DNA of 64,000 bases from Sporolactobacillus kofuensis (GTDB lineage Bacteria > Bacillota > Bacilli > Bacillales > Sporolactobacillaceae), in contig NZ_JBHSTQ010000001.1 in the NCBI RefSeq assembly GCF_042660205.1, positions 186,001-250,000 on the forward strand, in the 5' to 3' direction. This document shows, in pieces, positions 9,495 to 18,385 of the stretch. Within the stretch, counting starts at the first letter, position 1. Each line of letters starts with the position of its first letter. The notes beneath the pieces are model-generated. The model was given only the letters and a program-made list of their open reading frames with translations, had not been told where the DNA came from and did not search any database. A program made the translations under genes and the position numbers.

Positions 9495-9551
9495 GAAATT
9501 AATCATGATTTAGTGAGTAGATTCAGCATGAAATGAGAAAGAAGGTTTGAA

Positions 9552-9935
9552 TTGAAAACGAACAAATTAACCAATGGATCAAATATGCGTTGGGAATCAA
9601 GCAGAATGATGCTTCCCGAACATGTTCAGGCACTACGAGCACTCGCAAATGAAGAGACAAAAATCAGCAAACCTCAACTAGATGAACAGAAGTGGGAGGA
9701 AATCGAAAGAATTGTGCATGACGCCATATACCATAGAAAAAGATTAAATGTCTCGTATTATAAAGACGGAGCGATCAAAGACTTATCAAACAGTGAAGTG
9801 AATTTGAATCAAAACGGTCAAAGCCTACAAATCACTGATTCATTTGGTATCCGCTGGACAATCGCTGCACATGATCTCATCGATGTTGCATACAGCGCGC
9901 CAATCAACGGAGATTCGCAACATCAAACTTTGTGA
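9552..9935 (+). CDS. YolD-like family protein (chromosomal copy)
   Basis: This 127-residue protein begins with the family hallmark N-G-S-N-M-R-W-E-S-x-R-M-M-L-P-E-H. In B. subtilis YolD-like genes pair with Y-family polymerases (YqjW/UvrX) and are proposed UmuD-like partners. No polymerase is adjacent here. The start is TTG 9552 behind GAAGG, and a LexA-like box overlaps its promoter. A clear paralogue is in the prophage (21284-21643). The SRAP gene 150 bp downstream suggests a DNA-damage locus. Confidence 0.88.
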   Translation: MKTNKLTNGSNMRWESSRMMLPEHVQALRALANEETKISKPQLDEQKWEEIERIVHDAIYHRKRLNVSYYKDGAIKDLSNSEVNLNQNGQSLQITDSFGIRWTIAAHDLIDVAYSAPINGDSQHQTL

Positions 9936-10084
9936 TCTACTGCCGCATTTTTAGTCCTTATTTGCTCAAATCTGAACAGTCGACAAAAAGGAAAACCTAT
10001 CTTGATCTCGAATAATTTTATTCGTTGAGCATTCCCATTCATCAATACTTGCTTTTATACTTAAATGGAGAATGAGGTGATTCT

Positions 10085-10756
10085 ATGTGCGGACGTTTCA
10101 CAATCATCGCACCTTATGAATATATCATTGATCGCTTCCACGTGAAGCATGCCACTGGGAAAGAACTTTATCGTGCAAATTATAATGTCGCTCCAGGGCA
10201 AAACATCCTTACAGTGATTAGAGGGAATAACGGAAACCGGATGGGGTATCTGCGATGGGGCCTCATCCCTTCTTGGGCCAAGGATGAAAAAATCGGCTAT
10301 AAACTAATCAACGCTCGAGTGGAGAGTATCCGAGAAAAACCGAGCTTTCGGGATGCATTTCACAAAAGGCGCTGTTTAATTGTTGCTGATTCATTCTATG
10401 AATGGACGCATCGACAGCCAAAAGAAAAAAAGCCCTATCGTTTCATGATGAAAACAGGTGAGCTCTTCGCGATGGCCGGATTATGGGAATCATGGCGAAC
10501 ATCAAATCAACGCGTCATTCACAGTTGTACAATCATCACAACAGAAGCCAATACAATCATGCAACCGATTCATGATCGTATGCCGATCATACTGAGAAAA
10601 GAAAATGAAGCACAGTGGCTTGATCCCACAACAGACAGTCAAACCTTAATGAACATAATGCAGCCATATAATTCCAATCAAATGCAGGCATACGAAGTAT
10701 CACAAGATGTAAATTCTCCACGTCACAATGCCCCATATTTGATTGAAAAGCTATGA
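10085..10756 (+). CDS. SRAP-family DNA-protein crosslink protein (YedK/HMCES)
   Basis: The 223-residue protein starts MCGRF, so Cys2 becomes N-terminal and can form the thiazolidine link with abasic sites in single-stranded DNA. The other conserved active-site elements are visible: NARVES, the Glu in SFYEW, and the His in IHDRMPIIL. The family shields abasic sites during replication. GAGGTG precedes the ATG. It follows a LexA-boxed yolD-like gene, consistent with a damage response. Confidence 0.93.
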   Translation: MCGRFTIIAPYEYIIDRFHVKHATGKELYRANYNVAPGQNILTVIRGNNGNRMGYLRWGLIPSWAKDEKIGYKLINARVESIREKPSFRDAFHKRRCLIVADSFYEWTHRQPKEKKPYRFMMKTGELFAMAGLWESWRTSNQRVIHSCTIITTEANTIMQPIHDRMPIILRKENEAQWLDPTTDSQTLMNIMQPYNSNQMQAYEVSQDVNSPRHNAPYLIEKL

Positions 10757-10828
10757 TGCACTTTTCACCCTCATTTTGGGACACAAAACTTGTCTACTCT
10801 TCATGTCACTACACGAAACGTATAAGAA

Positions 10829-10871
10829 AAAAGTCCGTTTGCTCCCAATATATTGAGCAAGCGGACTTTTT
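10829..10871. terminator. Bidirectional terminator between SRAP gene and iron ADH
   Basis: A long near-perfect stem (AAGTCCGTTTGCTC against GAGCAAGCGGACTT) with a 10-nt loop is bordered by A and T tracts. It lies between two convergent genes and can end transcripts from both sides. Confidence 0.85.
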
Positions 10872-10880
10872 CTATATGAC

Positions 10881-12044
10881 TCACAGTGAAGCGCGGTATA
10901 TTGCTAAAACATCATCACGATCCAATCGCTTAAATTGTCCAAATACACCTCGCGCCATCGCACGATCAACGAGCAAATCAAGCTTACTGTCGTCGATGTC
11001 ATAGTCGGCAAGCCGGCTTGGCGCACCAATGCTCGTCCAGAAGTCACGCAACGCCTGAATGCCTTCCAACGCAACATCTCGATCGCTCTTCCCCTTTGGA
11101 TCGATATGGAAAACACGTTCAGCCATCTGTTTAAATCGACCGACATTTACATCAAGGTTATGCCTCATCCAGTTCGGGAAAATAATCGCAAGGCCACCTC
11201 CATGCGGAATGTCATAGACAGCTGAAACCGCATGTTCCAAATTATGCGATGCCCAATCCCCATTGAAGCCCATAGAAACCATGCCATTCAATGCCATCGT
11301 CCCACAATAAAGAATCGTCTCACGCAAATCATAATTTTCAAGATCATTAACCAGTTTCGGTGCTGTCTCAATAACTGTCTGCAAAATAGATTCACAGAGT
11401 CTGTCTTGCAACGGCGTATGTTCAGTTGGATGAAAATAATGTTCAAATACATGGGCCATCATGTCAACCATTCCATAGATCGTTTGATTTTTCGGGACTG
11501 AAAAAGTAACCGTTGGATCAAGGATCGAGAATGCCGGATAGGAATACGCACTCCCCCACCCATATTTTTCATGTGTATCCCAGTTGGTAATTACGGAAGC
11601 AGGATTCATTTCAGAACCAGTCGCTGCAATCGTTAATACTGTGCCGAAAGGAAGCGCGTCATGGACAGCTTTCTTTCTCGTAATGAATGTCCAAGGGTCG
11701 CCATCGAATTTTGCACCAACAGCAATTGCTTTCGTACAATCAATGACACTTCCACCGCCAACCGCAAGCAGAAATTGAATATCCTGTTCGGCACAGATAG
11801 AAATACCCTTCTTAACCGTTGAAAGGCGTGGATTCGGTTCAACTCCAGACAGTTCATGCACCTCTGCATTGACTTCTTTTAACAATTTCATCACTTGATC
11901 ATATAAGCCGGTACGTTTGATGCTTCCACCGCCGTAGACAAGCAAAACACGTTTTCCATAGTTTGGAACTTGAGTTTTCAATGCTTCCAATTGGCCCTTA
12001 CCAAAGATCAATGTTGTCGGGTTGTGAAATACGAAATTATCCAA
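10881..12044 (-). CDS. Iron-containing (type III) alcohol dehydrogenase, YugJ/YugK-like
   Basis: This 387-residue enzyme probably interconverts aldehydes or ketones and alcohols with NAD(P)H. It shows the group III fold signatures: cofactor loop GGGS (KRVLLVYGGGSIKRTG), AVGGGSVIDCTKAIA, and metal-binding Asp and His residues in DMMAHVFEHYF and ASHNLEHAVSAVYDIPHGGG. Overall similarity suggests the butanol-dehydrogenase branch (YugJ/YugK). It is a single gene with its own terminator; a fermentative role is inferred. Confidence 0.9.
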   Translation of the reverse strand: MDNFVFHNPTTLIFGKGQLEALKTQVPNYGKRVLLVYGGGSIKRTGLYDQVMKLLKEVNAEVHELSGVEPNPRLSTVKKGISICAEQDIQFLLAVGGGSVIDCTKAIAVGAKFDGDPWTFITRKKAVHDALPFGTVLTIAATGSEMNPASVITNWDTHEKYGWGSAYSYPAFSILDPTVTFSVPKNQTIYGMVDMMAHVFEHYFHPTEHTPLQDRLCESILQTVIETAPKLVNDLENYDLRETILYCGTMALNGMVSMGFNGDWASHNLEHAVSAVYDIPHGGGLAIIFPNWMRHNLDVNVGRFKQMAERVFHIDPKGKSDRDVALEGIQALRDFWTSIGAPSRLADYDIDDSKLDLLVDRAMARGVFGQFKRLDRDDVLAIYRASL

Positions 12045-12292
12045 AAATAATCGCCTCTCTTAAAAAAAATAAACAGAACACTTGACGCTACACTTCTATT
12101 ATAAACTGATTATGATCAATGACGCTTGATTCCTGATTTCAAACAAACCTTTTTCCGAATTTAAGAATTGATCATCGTGTGCGTTGTCAAAAAAAATGAC
12201 TGATAATCAATTTTTTGTATTTCTTCATCAAATCATAGATAATAGATCTATTCAATACGGATCGTTGACTATACCTTGATGCTGGGATGTGT

Positions 12293-12934
12293 ATGGTTTT
12301 GTCTTTTTCCGCGTACCGTTTCTTACAGTTTCTTTTGTCACTCTGTATGGCACTATTTATCATTTGTTCCGCCATTCAGCTTACACTGCTGTTCACACCA
12401 CTTTATTATCTTGATGTTTGGTTCCTAGATATCGCAAAACAATCTGGGATGGATAGAACACAAATTATCGAAAATTATCGCTACATGATTCATTATTTGC
12501 TGAATCCACTTCCGCAAACTTTTGATCTGCCCTCTATTCCCTATTCAAATCCAGGCAGAATTCACTTTCAAGACGTTAAGCACCTTTTCTTCCTCATTGA
12601 TCTAATTCTCGTAGTGACCGGGGTCTTCAGTGCAATTGGCATTTGGATTAAAAGAAAATATCATGATTATTACTATTTGCGAACTGCGGCTCTTTTGCTT
12701 ACAGTGTTCACAATTCTTCCGCTTGTTGCCTTTGCTATTGATTTCAACGGCACATTCATACTCTTTCATAAACTCTTTTTTCGTAATAATTACTGGATTT
12801 TCGACGCACAAACAGATCCGGTGATTAACATTTTGCCAGAGACGTTCTTTCTCCATGCTGCATTGCTTATTCTCGGCCTAATTGCAGTTGGGATCATCAC
12901 TTTGCTCCTTATTTATAGAAAGAAGACGCGGTGA
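12293..12934 (+). CDS. TIGR01906/DUF1461-family integral membrane protein
   Basis: About 213 residues with four or five hydrophobic helices (one near 10-30, then around 100, 125, 140 and 190). The pattern of a first helix, a large extracytoplasmic loop with YRYMIHYLLNPL, and the loop motif HFQDVKHLF fits the TIGR01906/DUF1461 membrane family of Firmicutes, whose function is unknown. The ATG at 12293 follows a weak GGGATG site. Confidence 0.75.
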   Translation: MVLSFSAYRFLQFLLSLCMALFIICSAIQLTLLFTPLYYLDVWFLDIAKQSGMDRTQIIENYRYMIHYLLNPLPQTFDLPSIPYSNPGRIHFQDVKHLFFLIDLILVVTGVFSAIGIWIKRKYHDYYYLRTAALLLTVFTILPLVAFAIDFNGTFILFHKLFFRNNYWIFDAQTDPVINILPETFFLHAALLILGLIAVGIITLLLIYRKKTR

Positions 12935-12970
12935 ATAGAATAACCTTATGACAAGATGACTTGATTAAAA

Positions 12971-13003
12971 CAGGGCACAAATCCTCAAAGGAACTGTGCC
13001 CTG
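12971..13003. terminator. Bidirectional terminator between DUF1461 gene and fbp
   Basis: Arms CAGGGCACA and TGTGCCCTG flank a 15-nt loop. The plus side runs into a T tract and the minus side into TTTTAA. It lies between the two convergent genes. Confidence 0.8.
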
Positions 13004-13020
13004 CCTATTTTTTTCAACGA

Positions 13021-14955
13021 TCAACGGTTCGCATAGCGATACATCAATAGTTGGTTCAGAACAGCGATTTGATCTTTTAATGATTGACCAATATTTGTTT
13101 CCATAACTTTTTTGCGTCTGAGTTCACGATCGACAAGTCTACGCACCGAAAGCACATCCGTCCCCTTCAACACAACATCTTCTTTTGATGTAAAGCGTTG
13201 ATGGGCAACTAATTGCATACCATAAGAATTGTATAGAAGCGTATAACCAGCAATGCCCGTCTCCGATTGATAGGCTTTGGAGAAACCACCGTCAATCACG
13301 ATCATCTTGCCATTTGCCTTGATTGGATTTTCTCCATTAATTTCTTGGACCGGTGTATGTCCGTTGATAATGTGCCCTTCTTCGGGATCGAGATCAAATT
13401 CTCCTAGGATCCGACGACAAGTGGTTTCTAGTTCACGCAGTTTGTAGTAGGGATTCTTCTGTTCTCGATGTGTCTCCTTATCGGCAATAAAATACCGCTC
13501 AAAAGTGGTCATCTCTTTCTTCCCAAAAAGTGATGAATTTTCGCCTGTCCATAAATACCATACCATGTCGGTGGCAAAGTCATCGTGAAGTGATGGATGC
13601 GCGCAACTCTCACGTAAATAGTGCTCAAAAACATCAAGAAGTGCCTTTCCAGAATAATTTATTCCTTGAATCCTCATTTTCTTTAAGCTTCCGTCTTCAT
13701 TTAACGGAATACAGCCATGAATAAGCAAATTTCCATTGTATTTCAGATAGAGGCTTCCCTTATCTAGCAGGAAATTCATTTGTCTACCGAGCTTTTCAGA
13801 ATGCTGGATTGAATGCAATAAACGCTCGAGCACTTGCTCTTCTTCTGTTGTAAGGTCCTCGGGATGTTCCGGATTAATCGTCGCAAAGCAGGTGTTTGTA
13901 AGTGGATAGGTCTTGCCATTCAAACAAATGGTCTGACGCGCATAATCTATTTTTTCTAACAAGAGCCGTTGCTTCATTTGGAAATCAGGACATCTCTTGA
14001 TTATGGGCATTTCCAATTTGAATTGAATCATTGCGATTGCTTGATGAATTTTCGTAATTTGTAGTTTCTCATTTTCTGAAACACGATCTTCTGCTGAGAT
14101 CTTTGGACGGAAGGCGGGGTTATCTTGATAGTATTTTTCAGCAAGGTTGAGTAGCGGAATAAGATTAATACCGTAGAAATCTTCAATGATGTCCAGATTG
14201 TTGTATCTTGCACAAATACGGATGATATTTGCCAGACATACCTTAGAGCCTGCATAGGCACCCATCCAAAGGACATCATGATTTCCCCATTGAATATCAA
14301 CAGAATGATAGTTCATTAACGTGTCCATGATTCTATCCGGATTTGCGCCACGATCATAGATATCTCCGACAACATGGAGATGATCGACAACCAGTCGCTG
14401 AATGGTGTAGGCAAGACCAGTAATCAGTTTGCTTGCCATTCCAAGTGAGATGATTCGGTTAATAATTTTCGTATAGTATTCCTTTTTATTCGTGAATTCA
14501 TCGGTTTTATATAACAGTTCTTCGATGATATAGACAAATTGTACCGGCAACGCTTTACGTACCTTGGAACGTGTGTATTTCGTTGATGCAAATGCTGTCA
14601 GCTTAATCATATGTCCGATCGTTTCTGCATACCACTGATTTAAGCGTTGGGGTGATTCAATATTTTTTTTTACGAGCTCGAGCTTCTCTTCAGGGTAATA
14701 GACCAGCGTTGCGAACGAATTGATCTGTTTCTGGGTCCATTTCTCCTTGTACAGATCCTTAATTTTTTCTTTCACATTCCCGGAACCATTGCGGAGTACG
14801 TGTTGAAAAGCATAATATTCCCCATGTAAGTCGCTCACAAAGTGTTCCGTTCCCTTTGGCAAGTTCAAGATCGCCTCTAGATTAATAATTTCCGTCGCAA
14901 CTTTTTCCTCACAATCATATTTCTCAGCGAGTAAATCCAGATACTTTGTATCCAT
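13021..14955 (-). CDS. fbp: Fructose-1,6-bisphosphatase, class III
   Basis: This 644-residue enzyme hydrolyses fructose-1,6-bisphosphate to fructose-6-phosphate in gluconeogenesis. Length and sequence fit the class III enzyme of Bacilli: calcineurin-like metal-binding motifs FVSDLHGEYYAF, VGDIYDRGANPDRI and WGNHDVLWMGA, and later INGHTPV. The ATG at 14955 is chosen because AAGGGG is then correctly spaced; two upstream Met codons lack a site. Confidence 0.95.
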   Translation of the reverse strand: MDTKYLDLLAEKYDCEEKVATEIINLEAILNLPKGTEHFVSDLHGEYYAFQHVLRNGSGNVKEKIKDLYKEKWTQKQINSFATLVYYPEEKLELVKKNIESPQRLNQWYAETIGHMIKLTAFASTKYTRSKVRKALPVQFVYIIEELLYKTDEFTNKKEYYTKIINRIISLGMASKLITGLAYTIQRLVVDHLHVVGDIYDRGANPDRIMDTLMNYHSVDIQWGNHDVLWMGAYAGSKVCLANIIRICARYNNLDIIEDFYGINLIPLLNLAEKYYQDNPAFRPKISAEDRVSENEKLQITKIHQAIAMIQFKLEMPIIKRCPDFQMKQRLLLEKIDYARQTICLNGKTYPLTNTCFATINPEHPEDLTTEEEQVLERLLHSIQHSEKLGRQMNFLLDKGSLYLKYNGNLLIHGCIPLNEDGSLKKMRIQGINYSGKALLDVFEHYLRESCAHPSLHDDFATDMVWYLWTGENSSLFGKKEMTTFERYFIADKETHREQKNPYYKLRELETTCRRILGEFDLDPEEGHIINGHTPVQEINGENPIKANGKMIVIDGGFSKAYQSETGIAGYTLLYNSYGMQLVAHQRFTSKEDVVLKGTDVLSVRRLVDRELRRKKVMETNIGQSLKDQIAVLNQLLMYRYANR

Positions 14956-15297
14956 CTGCATCCCCTTACCCCAAAAATTATCATTTTTTATCTGCATACA
15001 TGGAAACGATCACAAATAATCGTAGTACTTAGAAGAACAGAGCTACCGAAAGAGATGCTCATAAAGTAGATCAACAATAAGTATATCACATAAATAGTTA
15101 TATCGATCTATTATGATGCTTTATTAGTTTATTGTTCTACATTAAAATGATTAAATCCTGCAAAAATTATTTTGAGAAACAATTCACATTTATGTAACAA
15201 AAATTGTAATCATTAACGACACTCAAGAATTATACTGTAATCAGGGTATCACTTGTAATCAATGTAAGCGGTACCATGAAAAGGAGGATGGATAAAC
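14956..15297. other. fbp-doxX divergent intergenic region
   Basis: AT-rich 340-bp region holding the divergent promoters of fbp and the DoxX gene. Nearest doxX it contains repeated TGTAATCA motifs (listed separately). I see no gene in it. Confidence 0.6.
15205..15261 (+). promoter_or_regulatory. Three TGTAATCA direct repeats upstream of doxX
   Basis: TGTAATCA occurs at 15205-15212, 15236-15243 and 15254-15261, just upstream of the DoxX ribosome site. A regulator-binding role is inferred only from repetition and position. Confidence 0.35.
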
Positions 15298-15816
15298 ATG
15301 GTTCAATGGTTAAGAACAAGTAAACCGGCATCATTTATATTATTAGTCTTGCGTGTTTGGTTAGGCTGGCAGTGGTTGGTGGACGGCATTCATAAAGTGT
15401 TTGGTGCTCAACCTTTTGATGCTTCTGGTTTTATGAAAGGTGTAATTGCTAATCCAGTTAAAGGTCCCACAGGAAACGTGCTCTATGGACCGTTCAATGC
15501 CTTTATTCAGCACATCGCCTTGCCAGGATCAGGATTTTTCAGTTTCTTGGTTAAATGGGGGGAACTGCTCTGCGGTTTAGGCCTACTTCTTGGCACACTG
15601 ACCACCGCCGCTGTATTCTTCGCCTTATTAATGAACTTTATGTATTTATTCGCTGGCACGGTATCAAGTAATCCGCTCTATATTCTTATTGGTGGAATCA
15701 TTCTTTTTGCTGGGTTTAATGCAGGTAAATGGGGCGGGGACTATTGGGTTATTCCTTGGATTCGTCAAACATTTAGCAGCAAGTTCGGGAAAAAAAGTAA
15801 TCAATTAAATGCCTAA
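15298..15816 (+). CDS. DoxX family membrane protein
   Basis: The 172-residue protein has four predicted helices with the DoxX arrangement (ILLVLRVWLGWQWLVDGIHK; VKWGELLCGLGLLLGTLT; LLMNFMYLFAG; IGGIILFAGFNAGKWGGDYW). DoxX proteins such as B. subtilis MhqP/CatD are linked to quinone, thiol or redox stress. The start has an excellent AAGGAGG. It is a single gene with a strong terminator. Confidence 0.88.
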   Translation: MVQWLRTSKPASFILLVLRVWLGWQWLVDGIHKVFGAQPFDASGFMKGVIANPVKGPTGNVLYGPFNAFIQHIALPGSGFFSFLVKWGELLCGLGLLLGTLTTAAVFFALLMNFMYLFAGTVSSNPLYILIGGIILFAGFNAGKWGGDYWVIPWIRQTFSSKFGKKSNQLNA

Positions 15817-15851
15817 GAAACAAATGATTTTCAGAATTTTATAGATAAATA

Positions 15852-15891
15852 AAAGCCGCACATCAGTCATAAATGATTGATGTGCGGCTTT
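15852..15891. terminator. Bidirectional terminator, doxX / scfB
   Basis: A 14-bp stem (AAGCCGCACATCA against TGATGTGCGGCTT) with a 12-nt loop and flanking A/T tracts separates the convergent DoxX and SCIFF maturase genes. Confidence 0.9.
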
Positions 15892-15901
15892 ATTTCCGAC
15901 C

Positions 15902-17308
15902 TTAATTGTTGACCGCTTGCTGTTCTTCGTTCATCGTTCTCATCGATTGTGCCACTTTAACCATCATCGCACACTCAATGCGCTTACGAAAAATATCACA
16001 ACCGAATTCAAAATTCCCGTTAAGAGAACCCGTCGCATGCAACGAATTAGCCGGGCAGCCACCACTGCAATACAGTTTTGCCCAGCAATCTTGACATTCG
16101 GGTTTGGAATAACAGTTCGTTTCTTTAAATTGTTCCTGTATTTCGCTATTTTTAATCCCATCCCAAATATTGCCCATGCTGTAGTCGCCATCGCCTACAA
16201 ATTGATGACAAGGGTAAAGCTCTCCCCACGGTGTCACCGCTAGATATTCGGTGCCTGATCCGCAACCCGAAATTCTTTTAAAGATACATGGCCCTTCAGA
16301 GAGATCGAGCATGTAATGATAGAAGACAAAACCCCGACCTTCTTCCTCACGTTTCAACATCTCTTTCGCCAGAATTTCATATTGGTTGTAGATTTCAGGA
16401 AGGTCCTCTTCCTTCAGTGCATAAGGTTCTTTTGGATCACAAATCACCGGTTCCATTGAAAGACGATCAAAACCAAGATCTGCCATATGGAAAATATCGT
16501 TTGTGAAGTCGATGTTATTATGTGTAAATGTACCGCGTACATAGTATTCTTTATCTCCCCGTTTCTTCACGAAATTCTGGAATTTAGGGACGATGTACTC
16601 ATAACTGCCTTTTCCATTAATCGTTTTACGCAGTCGATCATGCACTTCTTTTCGACCATCAAGACTCAGAACGACATTGTGCATTTCTTTATTCAGAAAA
16701 TCAATAACCTCATCGTTAAGTAATAGCCCATTCGTGGTCAATGTGAAACGAAAATGTTTGTTACATTCTTCTTCCTTGCTCCGGGCATAGGCAACGAGTT
16801 GCTTTACGACTTTCCAATCCATCAGTGGCTCACCGCCAAAGAAGTCGACATCAAGATTACGATGAAAGCCGCAATTTTCGAGTAAGAAGTCAATGGCACG
16901 TTTGCCAACTTCATAGCTCATGATGGCTCGCTCACCATGGTACTTTCCTTGACTGGCGAAACAGTATTCACACGAGAGGTTGCAGGTATGTGCAACGTTG
17001 AGACAAAGCGCTTTTGTATAGGTTTTACGCTTTTTCAAGTTAAAGGAAAGATCCTTAAATTCATCCTCAGAGAAGAGCTGTCCGTTTTCTTTTAACTGGG
17101 CAATATCGTCTAAGGTCTCACGTATGCTTTCTTCTGTTACATCCTCTTGTTTCGAATAGTGATCAAGCAATTGAGCAACAATTTCATCAGTGCTGTTCTG
17201 TTCATAAAGTGCAATCGCGTCATATGCCAAATCGTCGACAGCATGGACTGAACCACTAAATGTATCCAGGACAATATTGTATCCGTTTAATTTGTATTGA
17301 TGAATCAT
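15902..17308 (-). CDS. scfB: SCIFF peptide radical SAM thioether maturase
   Basis: The 468-residue enzyme has an N-terminal peptide-recognition region, a radical SAM core with CNLSCEYC ligating the first [4Fe-4S] cluster, the FFGGEPLMDW and LTTNGLLL motifs, and a C-terminal SPASM-type Cys set (CGSGTEYLAVTPWGELYPC, CQDCWAKLYCSGGC). This matches SCIFF maturases (CteB/Tte1186 type), which join a Cys sulfur to a residue alpha-carbon in the SCIFF precursor. The ATG at 17308 follows AGGGAG. The precursor gene is immediately upstream. Confidence 0.93.
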   Translation of the reverse strand: MIHQYKLNGYNIVLDTFSGSVHAVDDLAYDAIALYEQNSTDEIVAQLLDHYSKQEDVTEESIRETLDDIAQLKENGQLFSEDEFKDLSFNLKKRKTYTKALCLNVAHTCNLSCEYCFASQGKYHGERAIMSYEVGKRAIDFLLENCGFHRNLDVDFFGGEPLMDWKVVKQLVAYARSKEEECNKHFRFTLTTNGLLLNDEVIDFLNKEMHNVVLSLDGRKEVHDRLRKTINGKGSYEYIVPKFQNFVKKRGDKEYYVRGTFTHNNIDFTNDIFHMADLGFDRLSMEPVICDPKEPYALKEEDLPEIYNQYEILAKEMLKREEEGRGFVFYHYMLDLSEGPCIFKRISGCGSGTEYLAVTPWGELYPCHQFVGDGDYSMGNIWDGIKNSEIQEQFKETNCYSKPECQDCWAKLYCSGGCPANSLHATGSLNGNFEFGCDIFRKRIECAMMVKVAQSMRTMNEEQQAVNN

Positions 17309-17336
17309 ACCTCTACTCCCTCTTTCCAAAAAATAG

Positions 17337-17365
17337 CCGCCCAGCTGCGAAAGACAGTTGGGCGG
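17337..17365 (-). terminator. Hairpin/attenuator between scfA and scfB
   Basis: The minus strand forms CCGCCCAACTG / CAGCTGGGCGG (11 bp, one mismatch), followed by CTATTTTTT. It lies in the 70-bp gap between the precursor and maturase genes. Partial readthrough would give more precursor than enzyme; this is inferred. Confidence 0.75.
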
Positions 17366-17379
17366 TAGAGTTCTAGTGC

Positions 17380-17532
17380 TTATCGATTTGTCGGTTCGGC
17401 ACATTTCTGGTTAGCAACACCACAAGATGTTTTACAAGCCGATTGGCATGAAGTTTGGCATTCACCATGTCCACCATGATTTACAGATTCTTTTAGATTC
17501 ATTGTGTTCAGCGTAACGATTCTTTTCATCAT
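17380..17532 (-). CDS. scfA: SCIFF-type ribosomal peptide precursor
   Basis: A 50-residue peptide with KRIVTLNTMNLKES as leader and the core ECQTSCQSACKTSCG followed by VANQKC. Known SCIFF peptides (six cysteines in forty-five residues) share CQTSCQSACKTSC. Here only five Cys are present, and the position after KTSC is Gly rather than the Thr found in well-studied members. AGGGGA precedes ATG 17532 (a second ATG follows directly). It forms a two-gene unit with scfB. Confidence 0.9.
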   Translation of the reverse strand: MMKRIVTLNTMNLKESVNHGGHGECQTSCQSACKTSCGVANQKCAEPTNR

Positions 17533-17658
17533 ACACGTCCCCTTTTATTGTGTAGTTATCATCGAACACGAAGGTTCTTCAATGACCTTTATTTCGACCT
17601 TATCCACCAAAATCAGTTTTCCTGTGTTATCTCCTCTATTTCAGCCCCAGAAAACATT

Positions 17659-17697
17659 GAAAACCTACTTTCCTCAGTATACAGAAAGTAGGTTTTC
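17659..17697 (-). terminator. Hairpin terminator, 14-bp perfect stem
   Basis: GAAAACCTACTTTC (17659-17672) pairs perfectly with 17684-17697. It lies downstream of the small minus-strand gene at 17747-17905. T tracts are modest, so it may act as a terminator or an RNA-stabilising hairpin. Confidence 0.65.
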
Positions 17698-17746
17698 ATT
17701 ACTGTGATGTTTGATATTGTAATTGGAGATAATTAGAAATTGCCAC

Positions 17747-17905
17747 TCAACACGCTGATGAGATTTGTCTTTCTTCCGATAGTGAATGCTCTATTTCAAT
17801 CCTGTCACAAAGTTTATTAATAAGTACAATGCCTTGTTCCACTCGATCTAATTGATTATGAGCGTCTTTTAACAGTTGTTCGAAAGCGGGATACTCTTGA
17901 TTCAA
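17747..17905 (-). CDS. Small hypothetical protein (52 aa), coiled-coil-like
   Basis: A TTG start at 17905 has a good AAAGGAG site. The charged, helical peptide (FEQLLKDAHNQLDRVEQGI, LINKLCDRIEIEHSLSEE) looks like a short coiled coil. The size suggests a Spo0E-like regulator, but the SQELD motif of that family is absent, so I make no functional claim. Confidence 0.6.
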   Translation of the reverse strand: MNQEYPAFEQLLKDAHNQLDRVEQGIVLINKLCDRIEIEHSLSEERQISSAC

Positions 17906-18183
17906 TTCTTATCGCTCCTTTATTCCAGTGGATTTTCACAGATATGAAAGCCTTACACTACATTTCTGCCTTCCGATAGTTTGATGTTAGCATTTATTCC
18001 TGAACATACCCTATTTTGTCTACTATATTCACTTCAAAGATCATAAACAGCATGACTGGTCAATGACCTCCATAGCTCTTATGAAAAATTATCCTGTTTC
18101 TGAAAAAGGTGCTCGTTTGAAGGAACAGCATAAATTATTGAACAGTGGAAAAGGGAAAAGAATAAATTATTACGATTCAACCA
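17906..18183. other. Intergenic region upstream of tRNA-Arg
   Basis: About 280 bp of AT-rich sequence without a convincing gene on either strand. It ends at the tRNA promoter. Confidence 0.5.
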
Positions 18184-18212
18184 TTGACAGATCTTATCAC
18201 ATTCTTTAAAAT
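18184..18212 (+). promoter_or_regulatory. Promoter of tRNA-Arg
   Basis: A consensus -35 TTGACA (18184-18189), a 17-bp spacer and -10 TAAAAT (18207-18212) lie 30 bp before the tRNA. Confidence 0.75.
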
Positions 18213-18241
18213 AATAAAGGTCGTCATGAAATTTGAAATTT

Positions 18242-18316
<75 letters not shown>

Positions 18317-18320
18317 ACAG

Positions 18321-18349
18321 AAAAGCCTTGATATTAAAGGCTTTTTTCT
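18321..18349 (+). terminator. Terminator after tRNA-Arg, inside the prophage end
   Basis: AAAAGCCTT / AAGGCTTTT with a 7-nt loop is followed by TTCTTTT. It lies on the phage side of attL, so the phage supplies a new tRNA terminator. The host original is now beyond attR (60108-60149). Confidence 0.8.
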
Positions 18350-18385
18350 TTTGCGTAAAATAATAATTATTATAAATAAGACCTC

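Noticed and set aside
10587..10784. Several ORFs of 60-110 residues antisense to SRAP, iron ADH, tig and fbp
   Set aside because: They lie wholly inside convincing genes on the other strand and lack start signals.
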